64,000 nt of DNA. Origin: Drosophila miranda (lineage: Eukaryota > Arthropoda > Insecta > Diptera > Drosophilidae). The stretch is taken from the NCBI RefSeq assembly GCF_003369915.1, contig NC_046677.1, positions 31,018,913 through 31,082,912 on the forward strand, read 5' to 3'. The number at the start of each line of letters is the position of its first letter. Position 1 is the first letter of the stretch. The position numbers and the translations under genes are program-made. The notes beneath the pieces were generated by a model that searched no databases, was not told where the DNA came from, and saw only the letters and a program-made list of their open reading frames with translations. Shown here in pieces: positions 32,401-45,112 of the stretch.

Positions 32401-35400
32401 TAGAGCCCCCGCAAATGTGTGCAACAATAAAAATTTGGCGCGCCCGTACTTGTAATGAGCATTTTTATTTGAGTGGCCGGCCAAGTCGGGTTCGATGTCG
32501 AGTGGTCAGCCGTCGGGGCGTATGAATAAACGAAATAAGCGTTTAGTATGCCAATGACGTGGATCGGGCCAGTATTTGATTTTTGGCACGAAGCTGCTCT
32601 TAATTTGTGCTCTCGTCTTTGCGGCTGTTGCCCTGGCATCGGGTGTAGTCAATGCTTTCGCTTTCCCTGGTCGTTTGGGCGCCGGATAAGGCGATAAGTC
32701 TGACCCAAAGATTTCCTTTTTGTCTCTGCATTAAAAACTCAATTGGAAAACTTTCGCAGGCTGGCCGGCCCTCACACAAAAGAGGATCAAGCGAGGCAGG
32801 CAAGCGAAAGCGGCTTAATTTGTCAGCACCAAAGAAAATATTTTATGAAAATGGAAAAACAAAAAAGAATACGCAAATATGCGAAAAAATTATGGCTTGA
32901 CTTTTCGCTTTGGAAGCGCGTGTGTCAATAATGATTAAATATTTTTAATTGCACAGCCAGTGACGCGGGGGCCACAGTTAGTCGCTTCGTCCTGTCCTCT
33001 TGGCTGGCACTCGGATTATGTCAGCTCATTAGCGTCACTTCTCCTGGCGCAGGTCCTGACATTTTAGTGGCACTGGCATGATTAGCTATCCGGGCATATG
33101 GGGGCTGCCAGTGGGCTGTCCGGAAGCCGGGTGGGTGGCAAATTAGCATGTGACTGGCTGCTATTTACGCGCTTTTAAGCATCACCCTTCTCGGTGCTTC
33201 AAAAGTGCCAGGACCCTCGACCAAAAAAATAAAAGAGTAGGTCTGTGTAGAGACGCATCAACTGTCAGGTCGCGTTTAGCTGATGCTCATTCCCATTTGG
33301 CTGCTGGGGCGGGTCTTGAATGCGCTCTCTGCAAAAACCTTTCATTCGCAGAGACAGGGCGGGGCACAGTCAAAGGAAGACAGGTCCCGACCCCAGGCGA
33401 CGTTGGGTTTTATGCTGATTACCCATTGGATATGTCCCCATGGTTTATTCCACAGACTTTGCATTTTGTAAAAGGAGGTACCCGTTCCCGTCAAAATTTT
33501 CGTTTAATTTTGTATTACTGATCCGGCAAGGCAAGGATTTAAAACATCCGTGAAAACTAGTGTATTGTTGAACCTAAGTATAAGTAGTTATTGTTCCGTA
33601 AGAGTATATCTCTTTCGACCATCATTTTTGTGGGCCCACTTTTATATTTACTTAACATTTCCACCTCAATGGTTTTGCTTTTGCTTCTCCTCATTTGCTC
33701 TGCTCTCCACTCGACTCCGACCCGTATGGACTGCCTAATTTAATTTTCTTTGCTGCCAGAGTCGAGGCCCGAGACCGGCGACGACGCAGTATAATTTATT
33801 TTACCGCTAATTTGTATGAATTCCTCTTGCAGTCGCATTAAAGCGACTTCGTCTCATCAGGCATTCACCTGTCCGCTCTTTGTCTGCTCTATGTCCCTCG
33901 GCAGCATTAATGGCCGTTTTTTATGTAGTTGTAGTTGCGCATGGCCTACATAGCTTTTGCTCAATTTGCCCTGACCGCCATAGATCCTTAGGGTTATATT
34001 TAAGTGTCTGGCTGGTAGCCTTATTAGACTCGTCTTCTGTTCATATAGCATACATATACACACATATGTATGCAGGAATAAGCGCTTAAAGCTAGAGGTC
34101 CTCTGACCTCAAAGCATGCTGGTGGTGAAAGCCACTGCATGACTTCACAGTAATCGGGAATAACCTCGCTGACTTGCAACCAATAGTGGTCGCATGGAAA
34201 GATTATTCCGACAAATGTTAATTGAACCAACACACAGAATTTTTGTCTCTGTAGATTATTCGAAACTGATACCAACATCTAATTAAAGCTAATTTGTGTG
34301 TGCTTTCATCACCTGAACGACCGACCAGCGACGACGACGACGCGTCGACGAGGATTAATCTACCTGGGAGGGGGGCCGGGGACTGGGAAGCCAGCTTTAT
34401 GACCGTTTTATGGTGGGTCACGCATGAGTGCCACTCTAATTATAGAATGATAAATCAATGGAGTGTTGAACTATGCTTAAATCATTTGTCGCCCATAATG
34501 CAATAAGTGGAAGAGCAGACCCTTAAGAATGATATATATATATTTTTGCATCTGGATTTTCAAGCGTTGTATAAGTATAACTAGCTATATGTCTGTTTGT
34601 CCGACTTTATGAATCTGTTAATAATATTTACTTCATGCTAAGTAAACTAATACATCATTCAGTGGCGAAACGTTGACCATCTCTAATTTGCACAATGATT
34701 ACTTAGGGGCTTACCTAAAAAGTTAGTATCAACGTCACATGAAATAATATGGATCTATTATCACTAGCTTCAACAGAACCAGAAGCGTGTACGATAAGCA
34801 GGACGACCACAAGTTCAATAAGGAAAGGTATTAAATATCCTGAAGAAACTTGGGGTGAATTGTTTGCTGAACAAGTATATGAACATATGTACATGTATGC
34901 CAAGGTATAGCTCTATCACCTATTAAGTGTCAAGTTTTCGCTTGATAACGGCGGATGCGGGTGGCGTGTGAAGGTTTTCTTTGCAATTTTATTTTTATTT
35001 CATTTCTTTTTACTACACCAAGCACAACGAGAAAGGCGCGCAAAGTGGGGATTGAGTTCGATGACATTCAAATCTGGCGGGCATTCAAAAAAGGGAATGG
35101 GACACACTAGGAGGAAACCTATCGAAATACTTACATTGCTGAGCTATATTAATATAAATCTATCGTCAAACTCCCATCCTTCTACTGGCGCCAACTTTTA
35201 AATTATTTACATGCTGTGTACATGAATCTTACACGGTATCTACATAGCTTTTGCTCAATTTTAAAGATGTTGCGCAACTAAGTCTGCCATTGTTACCCAA
35301 AGCGCCACTGTGCCACAACATTTGCTTGCTACATGGCTACTACAACTACACTACATCCGAAGTTATAAAAACGCAACGGTTATTTGAAAGACTGACGCTC

Positions 35401-35442
35401 AGATTGGCTCCGATCCATGGTTTAGAGTTGGGTACTTGTTTT
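20425..35442. other. 15-kb stretch without a convincing gene
   Basis: The open frames are short, many start at non-ATG codons, several overlap on both strands, and none has recognisable protein motifs or matched splice signals. Sequence texture (runs of TTTATGGC-like words, CAGCAA tracts, conserved-looking non-coding blocks) is typical of fly intergenic or intronic DNA. A very long intron of a gene whose exons lie outside the window is possible. No tRNA, rRNA or well-known miRNA was recognised. Confidence 0.5.
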
Positions 35443-36575
35443 TATACCCGATACTCAAAATGAGTATTGGGGTATATTAGATTTGTGGTAAAAGTGGATG
35501 TGTGTAACGTCCAGAAGGAATCGTTTCCGACCCCATAAAGTATATATATTCTTGATCAGCATCAATAGCCGAGTCGATTGAGCCATGTCTGTCTGTCCGT
35601 CTGTCCGTCCGTCCGTCTGTCCGTCAGTCCGTCCGTCCGTCTGTCCGTCCCCTTCAGCGCCTAGTGCTCAAAGACTATAAGAGCTAGAGCAACGATGTTT
35701 TGGATCCAGACTTCTGTGATATGTCACTGCTACAAAAATATTTCAAAACTTCGCCCCGCCCACTTCCACCCCCACAAAGAACGAAAATCTGTGGCATCCA
35801 CATTTTTAAAGATACGATAAAACCAAAGACGCAGAATCGTAGAGGATGACTATATGTTCTAGAGTGTAAAATCTCAATTAGATCGTAAAATTATTATAGC
35901 CAGAATCAAGAAAACAATTTCATTCTTTCTCGCTCTGTCTCTCTCTAACACACAGGTTTCATGGTCGGTTTTGCCAATTGCAAAATATGAGTTCAAGGAT
36001 CTCAGAACCTATAAGATCCAGAGCAACCAAATTTGATATCCACACTCCTGTGATATCGGACCTTGACCGTTTCATGTCCAAATTTCGCCACACCTCCTTC
36101 CGCCCCCGCAAAGGACGAAAATCTGGGGCATCCACAAATCTCAGAGACTATTAAGGCTAGAGTAACCAAATTTGGTATCCGCCCTTCTGTTAGATCTCAC
36201 TATAAAACGTATATCTCAGAATTTCGCCCCACCCCCTTCCGCCCCCACAAAGGACGAAAATCTGTTGCATCCACAATATTGCACATTCGAGAAAACTAAA
36301 AACGCAGAATCATAGATAATGACCATATCTATCAGATTGCTAAATCTGGATCAGATCAGATAATTTTTATAGCCAAAAGCAAGAAATCAATTTGCAGTGG
36401 CTACGCAGCGCCCGACGTCACGCTCAGACTGATTTTCTGTCTCTCTCTCACGCACTCTTTGTAGTGTCGTTCAATATTAGCGGCGTCTGCCGGAGGAGAG
36501 CAATACTTACTAAGTATCGGGTATAAATGTAGAGTTGCGGTGTCCGCAGCAACTCACAACGTTCCCCCTCGTTTG
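35443..36575 (+). mobile_element. Dispersed repeat element, long copy (DINE-1/SGM-like)
   Basis: Begins TATACCCGATACT at 35443, with an immediate fold-back against GAGTATTGGGGTATA. The exact reverse complement AGTATCGGGTATA is at 36513-36525, giving 13-bp inverted ends about 1.08 kb apart. Inside are a GTCTGTCC/GTCCGTCC minisatellite (about 35586-35650) and three related units starting near 35752, 36088 and 36225 (CGCCCC...CAAAGGACGAAAATCTG...GCATCCAC). After the inverted end come a hairpin (GAGTTGC...GCAACTC, 36532-36555) and ACAACGTTCCCCCTCGTT. No transposase frame is present, so it is non-autonomous. The RING fragment starts within a few bases of its end. Confidence 0.65.
36522..36556 (+). 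promoter_or_regulatory. Element-derived TATA/initiator upstream of RING copy 5
   Basis: TATAAAT at 36522-36528 and TCACAA with its A at 36556, 34 nt from the first T, lie inside the dispersed repeat and 22 nt before the ATG of the truncated RING gene. The same sequence occurs at the end of the 20.4-kb copy, so it belongs to the repeat. Confidence 0.35.
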
Positions 36576-36577
36576 GA

Positions 36578-37009
36578 ATGGCTTCAACCAAAGTTAACCA
36601 AATTCTAAAAAAATTGGAAGAGCAGATTAAAAAAAATGCGACCTTAGAAGACAATCTTGAAGAACAGGACAAATCCACGAAGTTTATCATTCTGGAACTA
36701 GAACAGCAAATTGCAGAGCTTGATCTTGGTCTTTTCCGCAATGAGCTTGAGGAGAAGGAGCGTGCATACCTAAAGGAAATAGGCCGTCTGAGACAAAGAG
36801 TCCACAACCTTTACACTAATATTACCTGTTCCCTTTGCCAAGCTCCCTCGACATCTGAAGGGGAACACCGTTTGATTGCGTTGTACTGTGGGCATATATT
36901 TGGGAAAAAATGCGTTCAGCGACTCCCTGAATGCCCAATTTGCGGAGTGGAATTTAGTTCAACAGATATTCGCCCCATCTATGGTCGCAACATCTTGCCA
37001 GCTAATTAG
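36578..37009 (+). CDS. N-terminally truncated RING protein, dispersed copy 5
   Basis: The 143-aa product equals residues 128-270 of RING copies 1-3: part of the coiled coil (about 1-78) and a complete RFWD3-like RING (C84, C87, C104, H106, C112, C119, C122; Gly109 at the missing ligand). The new ATG occupies the position of codon Glu128 (GAG). All lost sequence is 5', and homology runs on into the 3' flank (AAACCTACAAAAAT, AATAAA 37065-37070), so it is a DNA-level fragment rather than a processed copy. Substitutions include Trp217 to Ser91 just after the second cysteine, and the tail reads RPIYGRNIL. The frame is fully open despite the truncation. It sits 17 kb from the array, directly behind a mobile repeat. 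It could be a live short gene driven by the repeat or a young fragment. Confidence 0.7.
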   Translation: MASTKVNQILKKLEEQIKKNATLEDNLEEQDKSTKFIILELEQQIAELDLGLFRNELEEKERAYLKEIGRLRQRVHNLYTNITCSLCQAPSTSEGEHRLIALYCGHIFGKKCVQRLPECPICGVEFSSTDIRPIYGRNILPAN

Positions 37010-37717
37010 CCTTTCTGGTGTTCTACGTCGTAACTCTTAGAAACCTACAAAAATACATTATCATAATAAATAATAATACCACGAATACAACGAACTTTTG
37101 TATATAATAGAAAGATACTTTCTACGTTCCTGAGAACTGGCAGCCATTTCCTGCAGAGCCCAATGTCCTGACCAGTGCTTCAGCAGCTGGACTGAGCCTA
37201 TACGAGATTCACAAATACATTGTCATTAAATCATTAAAAGTTAAAAGACTTTTCAGCTAACCAAGATCCAACCTTGGTCCAGGGGTCTATTATACCATTC
37301 CAGACAACCCGCAGGCCCCCGGCCTTCGAGCGGCTTTAGACAAATGCAACAGTGTGACACGTGTTAAGAAATTCCGCACATGGCAACTTGAAATGCCACA
37401 CAGCAGCACAAGCACAACAGAGAGGAGCCGTGCAGGGCACGGCATATGCTCGTACGACATGGGAGATCCACGGCCAGGGCCTTGGACAGAGACCCATTCC
37501 ATCCCGATCAACATCCCCAGACCCTTTTCGTTGTTTCATAACAAATGACTAACAACATGGCCAAGTGACTGCCAGCGACAAACGCAGCTAGATAGAGAGC
37601 TGGAGCCCAGCTGCAGATACAGATACTGCAGCGCACAACTCGTGCATATGCACAAAAGAAATTCAAAAGCATTCACTCGTACGATACTCGACTTGCAGTC
37701 CCCCAAGTACGACTTGT

Positions 37718-37783
37718 ATCTGCATCTTTGCATCTGTGGATCTGTGAATCTGGGCATCTGAATCTATGCATCTGTGGATCTGC
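37718..37783. repeat. Degenerate GCATCTGT repeat
   Basis: Seven or so variants of (G)CATCTGT/GGATCTGT in a row. Confidence 0.75.
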
Positions 37784-39344
37784 ACAGCGGGCCGATTAGT
37801 CGAAATGATGATCAAAGTGCTAAAGCTTCAGATCGGGTTCAGACTGTGGATTGCTGATGTTTCAGATCGGGTCCAGGCTGCCGATGCCGGTTGCATGGTG
37901 CTGGGGCAGTGGCAGTCCATTGATTGCGTGTGGCAAACAAAAACAAACGCCACAGCGGTCTTCCAACTGCGGAGCACACAGGAAGCGCCCCGGTGCCTAG
38001 TGGCCAGTGCCCAAGCTTATCTCGATCGTTGTTATCTGTGGCAGCATCGCCAAATGGCCAGCCGACTGGGGGATAGGACAGCGCCGGCTTAATATTCAAT
38101 TTGTGCAAGCGTTTGTTAAATAAGCCCACGCCACCAGGCCCCCTTGCATCGGATGCCATGTATTTGTATATTGAAAATTGTATATTGTATTGCCACAGAT
38201 CCGCTGGCGGCTTAACTTTAACAAGCCCCTCGCCACGGTCCCCCCCACTGCAATCCTCCAAAGTCCCACAGTTTCGCTAAGAATCCCTAAGTTGCAGGTC
38301 TGGCTGGAATCGCCAATCAGCGGCAGCGGCCGAGGCACGTAGCTCGGCTTCCGCGCCGCGCAACTTGTTGCTGTAACACTTCATTTATTTTGATAACCAT
38401 AAGATTGCCAATAAAAATTGCATGCCCCAGCCCCAGCCCATTCCCCAGTCCATGACCAGATGCTCTAGTCCACTCCGCTCAACCCTTAGTCTGTGCTGTG
38501 TTGTTGCTTGATTGAAATTGCAACTGACGGGATGACGGTATGCGGAGGATGCAGCCAAAAAGCTACCAGAATGGAGAGCAGGTCCCGGCCCGGCCACGCT
38601 GTCTTATAGCCAGATTTGTAACGCATTTCCATTTTGGCGGTCAGTGTCAGTGGACGAACACGCTGAAGTTGACAACTGATACGATACGGTTCAGGGCCAT
38701 TGGCATTGAAATGAGGATTAGGACGGTCCATGCCGGTAAAATTCCATAAGAAATTCGTATACAGCACAATCCCATTCAAAATAAAATCATTCAGATGATA
38801 CTAGCAAAAAAAAATTGTATAACTGTGTTTCGGCTCTTTCATACTTAACTTTATCAAATTGAAACTGGGTAAGCGTACTGTTGTCGTACTACCATAAAGT
38901 AATAAACCATTAGGTATAGATTAGATTAGGTGTTAGATTAGAAGACTGGGTGACTGGTTGACTCACTGGCAAGACGATCGTCATGGCAGTCGCCTCTTTG
39001 TTGTCCCGTTGGTCGTTCACTTCGTGTGACTTAGTTTTCTGCACGAGGTCATCAGTTTCCTCCTGCTCTGGCTCTAACCATGGGCAAAAGCATGGCTCTT
39101 TCTGTTTGCTCTAAGAAGAAATATCTGCGGTCGGCCCGCCCGCAACAAGCGACTGTCTATCCACGTATCTATCTATCTGACTAGCCCCGGGCCCGGTATC
39201 CGACTGTCTTTGAGATGTTCTCGAGGCCTGCCCCTGCCTCGTTTTGTCGTCTCTTGCTGGGCATTTTTATCTATTGCCGCGCACGTCGGGTCACATTAAC
39301 GGTGCTTTCTCAACGCTCGAGTTCTGCAATTTGATTTCCCTTCC

Positions 39345-39385
39345 TTTTACCTTTACCTTTGCCTTTACGTTTACCTTTACCTTAC
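39345..39385. repeat. CCTTTA hexamer tract
   Basis: Imperfect tandem CCTTTA, with CGTTTA as variant. Confidence 0.8.
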
Positions 39386-42300
39386 CCGTTGGGATTTTGT
39401 TATTTTCTGTTCAGTTCTTTTCTGTTCTGCCATCAACCATGATCTTCTTCTGCGATGTCTGGCAAGCAAACAATTAAAGTTATAAAAAATTCCGCCTAAA
39501 GATTTACAATTGTTAATGCGGTAAGCACTCACCGCACTTGTTGCTCCCAAATGAAACATGCCAGGGAACTCTAAAGCTTTTTTAATGTAATTTCATTGTG
39601 TGGTTATACAATCGCGATGGATGTTCTGCTGTCACAGATTTTGATATTTGTGCGAAAGAAAATTGGTTGCGATTGCGGGGCTATTTTATAAATCATGGGT
39701 AGGGAGATGCTTCAGAAGACGCTTAATCATGACGGAGCAAATTGATCTTGATAGGAATACTTGTAGGACATTTAAGGGTCCCAGAGATGGTTAGAGAAAA
39801 GAGCCACACAATCATACATAAATTTCTGTCTTTGGGTGTGCTTCAGTGTTCGTGTCTCCTCCTTTCTCTTATTTATATTTAGTCAGAATTGGTTACATTT
39901 GTAGGTATTTTTCGATTTAAAGTGGTAGGCCTTGTTATCTTCCCAATAAAATAGTATGACGATAGAGACTCTTCATATAATGAGCTTCTGCGCGCGAAAT
40001 TCCCAGTTTTCTTGCTCAGATACGATGCCATTAACTACAACATTAAGCTTTAAATTAATGATCATACTACTCATCATCACTTCTATCGTAACCCAATTTG
40101 CAGACCCACTTTATCCGCGTGCACCGTGTGCCACATTTGGCAACATCCATTTGTGCAACAACTGCGCATAATAAACAAATTAAAATGTAAATCATTTCGC
40201 ATTAAGTTCTTTGTACATTTCGCATAGCGAATTATAGGGAGTTCTTGGTTAATTTTCGCTTTCGAAACCATCAAGCTGCGACTCCGACTCCAATTGCGAG
40301 GAGCGCTCTGGTCTGAAGATGGCCAGAACCAGAGTCAGAGTCCAAGCAGGGAGGTGGCTGTCGGAGCTGTGCGAGTCTGCCAAGTGTAACTTGTTATTTG
40401 CAGTAATTAATTTTAAAGCAAAAGTGCTAATTAATTCAGAGAGCAGAGCAAATCCGTGCCGCAGATGAAGACGAAGGCGTTGGGGAGCGTAGCGCAAATT
40501 GTAGACCAACATCCGACGCGTCGGCTGCCTCTCGATTGATGTTGGCAATTAACTGCCAGTTTTGTCCGAAACTGAAGCTTGGCTAAGGTGATTTCCTATG
40601 AATTGTAGAGAAGTCTAAAATACTGAAAACCAGTCAAATTGCATAACTGTTTTGAGCGGCGATTCTTTTGTAGATTTGTGGGGACTTATGCAATGTCCAA
40701 GCTAGATCAAAGAATCCCATCTGCTGTCTCCATTCCTGTTCCATGGGAAGCCTGAGTTAATAGTAACGCCTACCAATACCTTTAATTATAGTGCCTGTCC
40801 CGCGAAGGACTGCCAAAGACCAGGGACGTCCAAACATGACGCACGTATAGAAAACATATTTCAAACTAAACAAACTCATCAGAACGGACACAAAAACCCG
40901 CTCGAACGCGAACTCGAACGCGGTCGCGGCCGCGGACGCGTGCAAAATTAAAAGTAAAGCGAGAAAAAATGTACGAGTAGACAGCGCGTCAGGCCCCGCG
41001 AAGAGATCTCTGCCAGATCTCTGACACTGTCTGAAACTGCATTCCCTCCTTGTTAGCTCCACTCGCGCACACTTCACTGCCAAGGTCGGAAGAAATGACG
41101 ATGACGTCATGGTTCAAGCCAGAGTTAGTTGGTAAAATACATAGTTCTTTTGTAGAAAATCTCTTTCCCCAAAAGGCGGTCTGAATCCTCCATCGATTTG
41201 ATTCAAGAAAACATTTATCAATTCAGAACTTGTAGCTAATTTGTCAAGCTTTTCTTATATGGCATGGGCATGGGCCGCAGAAGTTGTTGAACCTGACCAT
41301 GAAGATGATGATGATGATAGTGGTGGTGCCCACAGCCCACGCTGGCCATTTGTTAATGCATATTCTATTCTGGCTTAGCGCCTCATCAAATTTCTAATTT
41401 ATGAGCCTAAAGTTCTCAGGCCCGGGATGGCCGGGGCCATGCTTTTGAGGAATTGAATGGCCGCTGGCAATTTAGCAATTATAAAATGATTAATTTTTGT
41501 GCATTTTCTCAACACCTTCCACTTAGCAGCGGCTCCCGCTAGTCGCAGTGCCGAAGTGCGGGCCCGAGTCCGCGCCCGAGCCAAAAACCGGCACCGAACC
41601 CTGCTCCGAGCAAAGTGGAGAGTTAAGGCCTGAAAGATGAGGGCCAGGCGTTAAAGCCCAACTACTGTCGATTAAAGTGCCGCTGCCCCATTACCGTGTA
41701 GGGTATCATTAGGCTAGACAAAACAATTTAAAGTAACTACAGCAACTAGCATAATAATGTTAAGGAGAAGCTGTCCAGAAACCGCGCTGCCATAGACAAT
41801 TTTCATAATGGACAGAAATAAATCTGCAAGTGGCAGCTGCAGCGTCCCATCTCTGGGAACTAAACTGAACCTGAAACTAAAACTGAAGCCGGACTGCATG
41901 CCGATCGCGCTGCACAACTTAATTAATAAACTAATGAGCAGTTTGCAGCTCGAGCAATCCCCAGTCCCCACCACACTGCACTCCTGTCCAGTCCCAGGTT
42001 CGCCTCTGCCCCGGCCCCAGTCCATCTCGGAGATTATCTACATAAGCCAGACCCCAAACCCAACCCAACCCATCGTGCATCGTGCCGGGCCTGGGCTATG
42101 GCAAAGGCTATGGTCGGGGCCTATTTGCTAAGAGATCAGCAAGAAATTAAAATAAATGTGCAACGTGCAAAAATGCCAAAGACCCCAACCGAAAGTAAAA
42201 CCGAACGTGTTCTCCACCGAAAAAACGGAACACAAAAAGCAACAAGTAAAAGCCACACAAAATTGATTTATGCTTATGGGGACCTCGCGGACTGTACGTG

Positions 42301-45009
42301 ATCATCTTAACGGGATGGAGAAATCCGCGTCATTCGTTTATCTTATCAACAAAATAAGCTTAAAATATGTTATATATTTGGAAAAATAGTAATAGTAAAT
42401 ATTAGAATCATTCTTATTCCACCTCCGTTGTGAAAAATAAGTATTTGATATTTAGAAAGGCAGGAAAAATTTAAAAAAGCAATATAAAAGCAAAATGCAT
42501 CACGAATTCGGAATAAGATATTTTGATTTCCAAACCTACTTTCAGCCCCTGTTATTCTTCTCAAGTCGTCATCGATCTCTATCTAATCTAATTTCAGACT
42601 ATTTTCCCTCACTCCCTCACCGTTCACTGCGATACCATTTTATGGAGCTAAAATATGATTTAGAGCTTCGAGTGGTTCGGTGGGTGCCTGCGGCAAAAGA
42701 TCTTTCGATTGAGAGCACATTGACTCTCAAGAAGCTTTTCACACCTCTTCACCACGATAATAAAACCGAAAGCACTTGCATTCCTATAAAAGTTCTATAA
42801 AAGCGAGCGGCTAATGGGTTCCGGACTCGCCACGAACCCACATGGCAGCAGTCTCTTTGAAGTTCTTATGAGAACTATGGGTACTAATATGCAAAGAATA
42901 ATGACTGGGGAATGTGTTCTGGAACTCGAATTCGAGCTGGAACTGGACGTTGGTTAAGAGAAGCAGCTGCCGCTTAAGCAGACATAATTACAGGGTCATT
43001 ACTTAGGAGGCATCCGCGGCAGAGCCTCGACGGTGCGACTAAGACAAATGAGATTAAAAATGGCCAAAGCCAAAAATAAAACTGAGCTCTGACACGGCCA
43101 ATGGGATGTAAGAGGCTGCAGGTTGGGCCAGTAAATCATTTTGTTTTCACTCTTGTCCAGGTTGTTGTTGTTGTTGCTGCCGCAGTTTAATTATCACAGG
43201 TCGAGATTTGGTCTGCTCCCCGAAAGGCCGTCTCTGCGGTCGAAGCTCGTAAATTGTGCAGCGAACAAGATGATGCTGACGGCTGTTTCTATGGTCCGAG
43301 AGAATATTTCTTCGGCCGGGTGTGCAAATTGAAAAAGAGTTGAAAAACTATTCAAATCAATGAAAACTGATAGCCCCAGGGCCCCAGCGGCCAAGTCATG
43401 ATTAGCATGGCTTAGTCGACTCTGGTCCTGGGCCTGGGCATCATGGGCCCTATCCTAAGTAGTACTCTCTGCAGGTACTTTAGTACTTGTGACTTGGACG
43501 CACCAAAGATGGCACCATGTACCATTTAAGCGACAACACTTGACCAAGGCAGAAAGCTCTTCCTGGCCAGGCCCAGGCCCAAGCCTGGACCTTAAGCTGA
43601 GGCTGAATTGGCGAAATGTATCATTAACAAGTCACGACAAATTCGCTGGCCGCCAGGCATCGGACAAAACCCAAAGCCAAAGCCAAACCAAAGTAAAAGC
43701 CAAATTTGGTAAGACCTCGACACCGACCCGACAGCTGCTGCCCTGGCATTAGATAAACTGCAAGGCTGTAAGACTGTAACTACAACTCCAGATCCAAGTG
43801 CAGGTCCGACTCCGACGGCGACGGCTACGGCGAGTGAATCTTGTATCAAGTGCCAAAGACATGGACAGGTTGGCCATTTCATTGGGAGGCGATTGCCGGC
43901 GGCGACTGCTTTGAACGGACCCACCGCCACGTTCAGGTGTGAAAAAATCTAAAATGCAAACACCAAACACCAATCCGATCCCAGCCGATCCTCCGATTCT
44001 CTGATCCTCCATACAATGTGCGCAACGACGCGTCTCTCTGGTGGAGAGCTTTGTGTGTGGAGTCCATTTGTAGTTGGTCCCTTGGGCGCTGCCAAAAAGC
44101 AAACTGAACCACAGATTGAACAGAGAGGGAGAGTCGGATGCACCGGCGAGGATGTGCGTCCATGTCCGCGCTCAGAGATAGCCACATCCACATCAATATC
44201 CCCATCGACATTCACTGAATCCACTGCCATTCGTATGAATTATTTATTTCGATTGTCTGCACGCTGCATTATTTTTAGAGGGCCTATAAAGCTCGCAATT
44301 TATGATCAGCGGGCAGAAGCTGTTCAAATTATCACAGGGCATGCAAAATTTATTAACAAACATAAAAATTGCTACAGAATTTATTTCATCTTAATTCAAT
44401 TTAACAACTTAAACAGCCATAAAGTGTTCACATAGTAAATCAATGCAACTCTATGCAGATGCAGGCGATGCGAGCTGCCCTCCTCCTGTCCTGTCCACAT
44501 GCATCATCATCATAATAATCATCATCATTCTAGGTATAGGGGGAGCGAACGAGCCTACCTAGCTTGAGTCTCAGTCTCAGTCCCTGTTCCCCAGTTCCCT
44601 CGGAAATTTATGATCTGCGCATGAAAATGAGTCAAAACAAATTATGCCGCTTCCAGTCCGGTGTCCGGGGTCTGGGGTCTGGTCTGGGGCTGATTGACAG
44701 CGTTCCTTGGATGCCCACTGACGCCGCCAAATGTAGCCGCACCGATTATGATGTGAGCGCTGCCAAAAAGATTTCCATCAGCAACAACAATTTTGAGGCA
44801 TTAATCATGTGAGACAAGTACGAGGGTGGGTCCGAAAGAGTTCTCCCCAAATCTGTGCTGGGGTAATGCACCAGGAATGTTCCCGATAAGAATCGTCGAA
44901 GTCCAAGGAGACGGTTATAGGAGTAAAGTAAATCAGGAATTGAGGATGTACTTCCATGACTAGCTATAACTTCTGAACACTTTAACAGATGTTCTGTATA
45001 TATCCATGG

Positions 45010-45015
45010 TTTATT
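45010..45015 (-). terminator. Poly(A) signal of the serine protease gene
   Basis: Minus-strand AATAAA about 100 nt downstream of the protease stop codon at 45113. Confidence 0.55.
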
Positions 45016-45112
45016 TGATGAACATTACTTTGAAATAATTTAGAATAATTTATGAATGCCAGTAATGCGAATGCAAGTGATGGAATGGTGTATAAATCGA
45101 TGACAAGTCTGT

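Larger units (their letters stand above)
37071..45009. other. 8-kb stretch without a convincing gene
   Basis: Non-coding texture with a GCATCTGT-like degenerate repeat (37718-37783), a CCTTTA hexamer run (39345-39385) and a GATGAT run (41301-41319). Open frames here are short or start at non-ATG codons and overlap each other. Confidence 0.5.

Noticed and set aside
35443..36575. Dispersed repeat as an LTR retrotransposon end
   Set aside because: The TATA-like 3' part could suggest an LTR, but no internal gag/pol frame, primer-binding site or paired direct LTR is seen. Inverted ends and a hairpin fit a non-autonomous DNA or Helitron-like element better.
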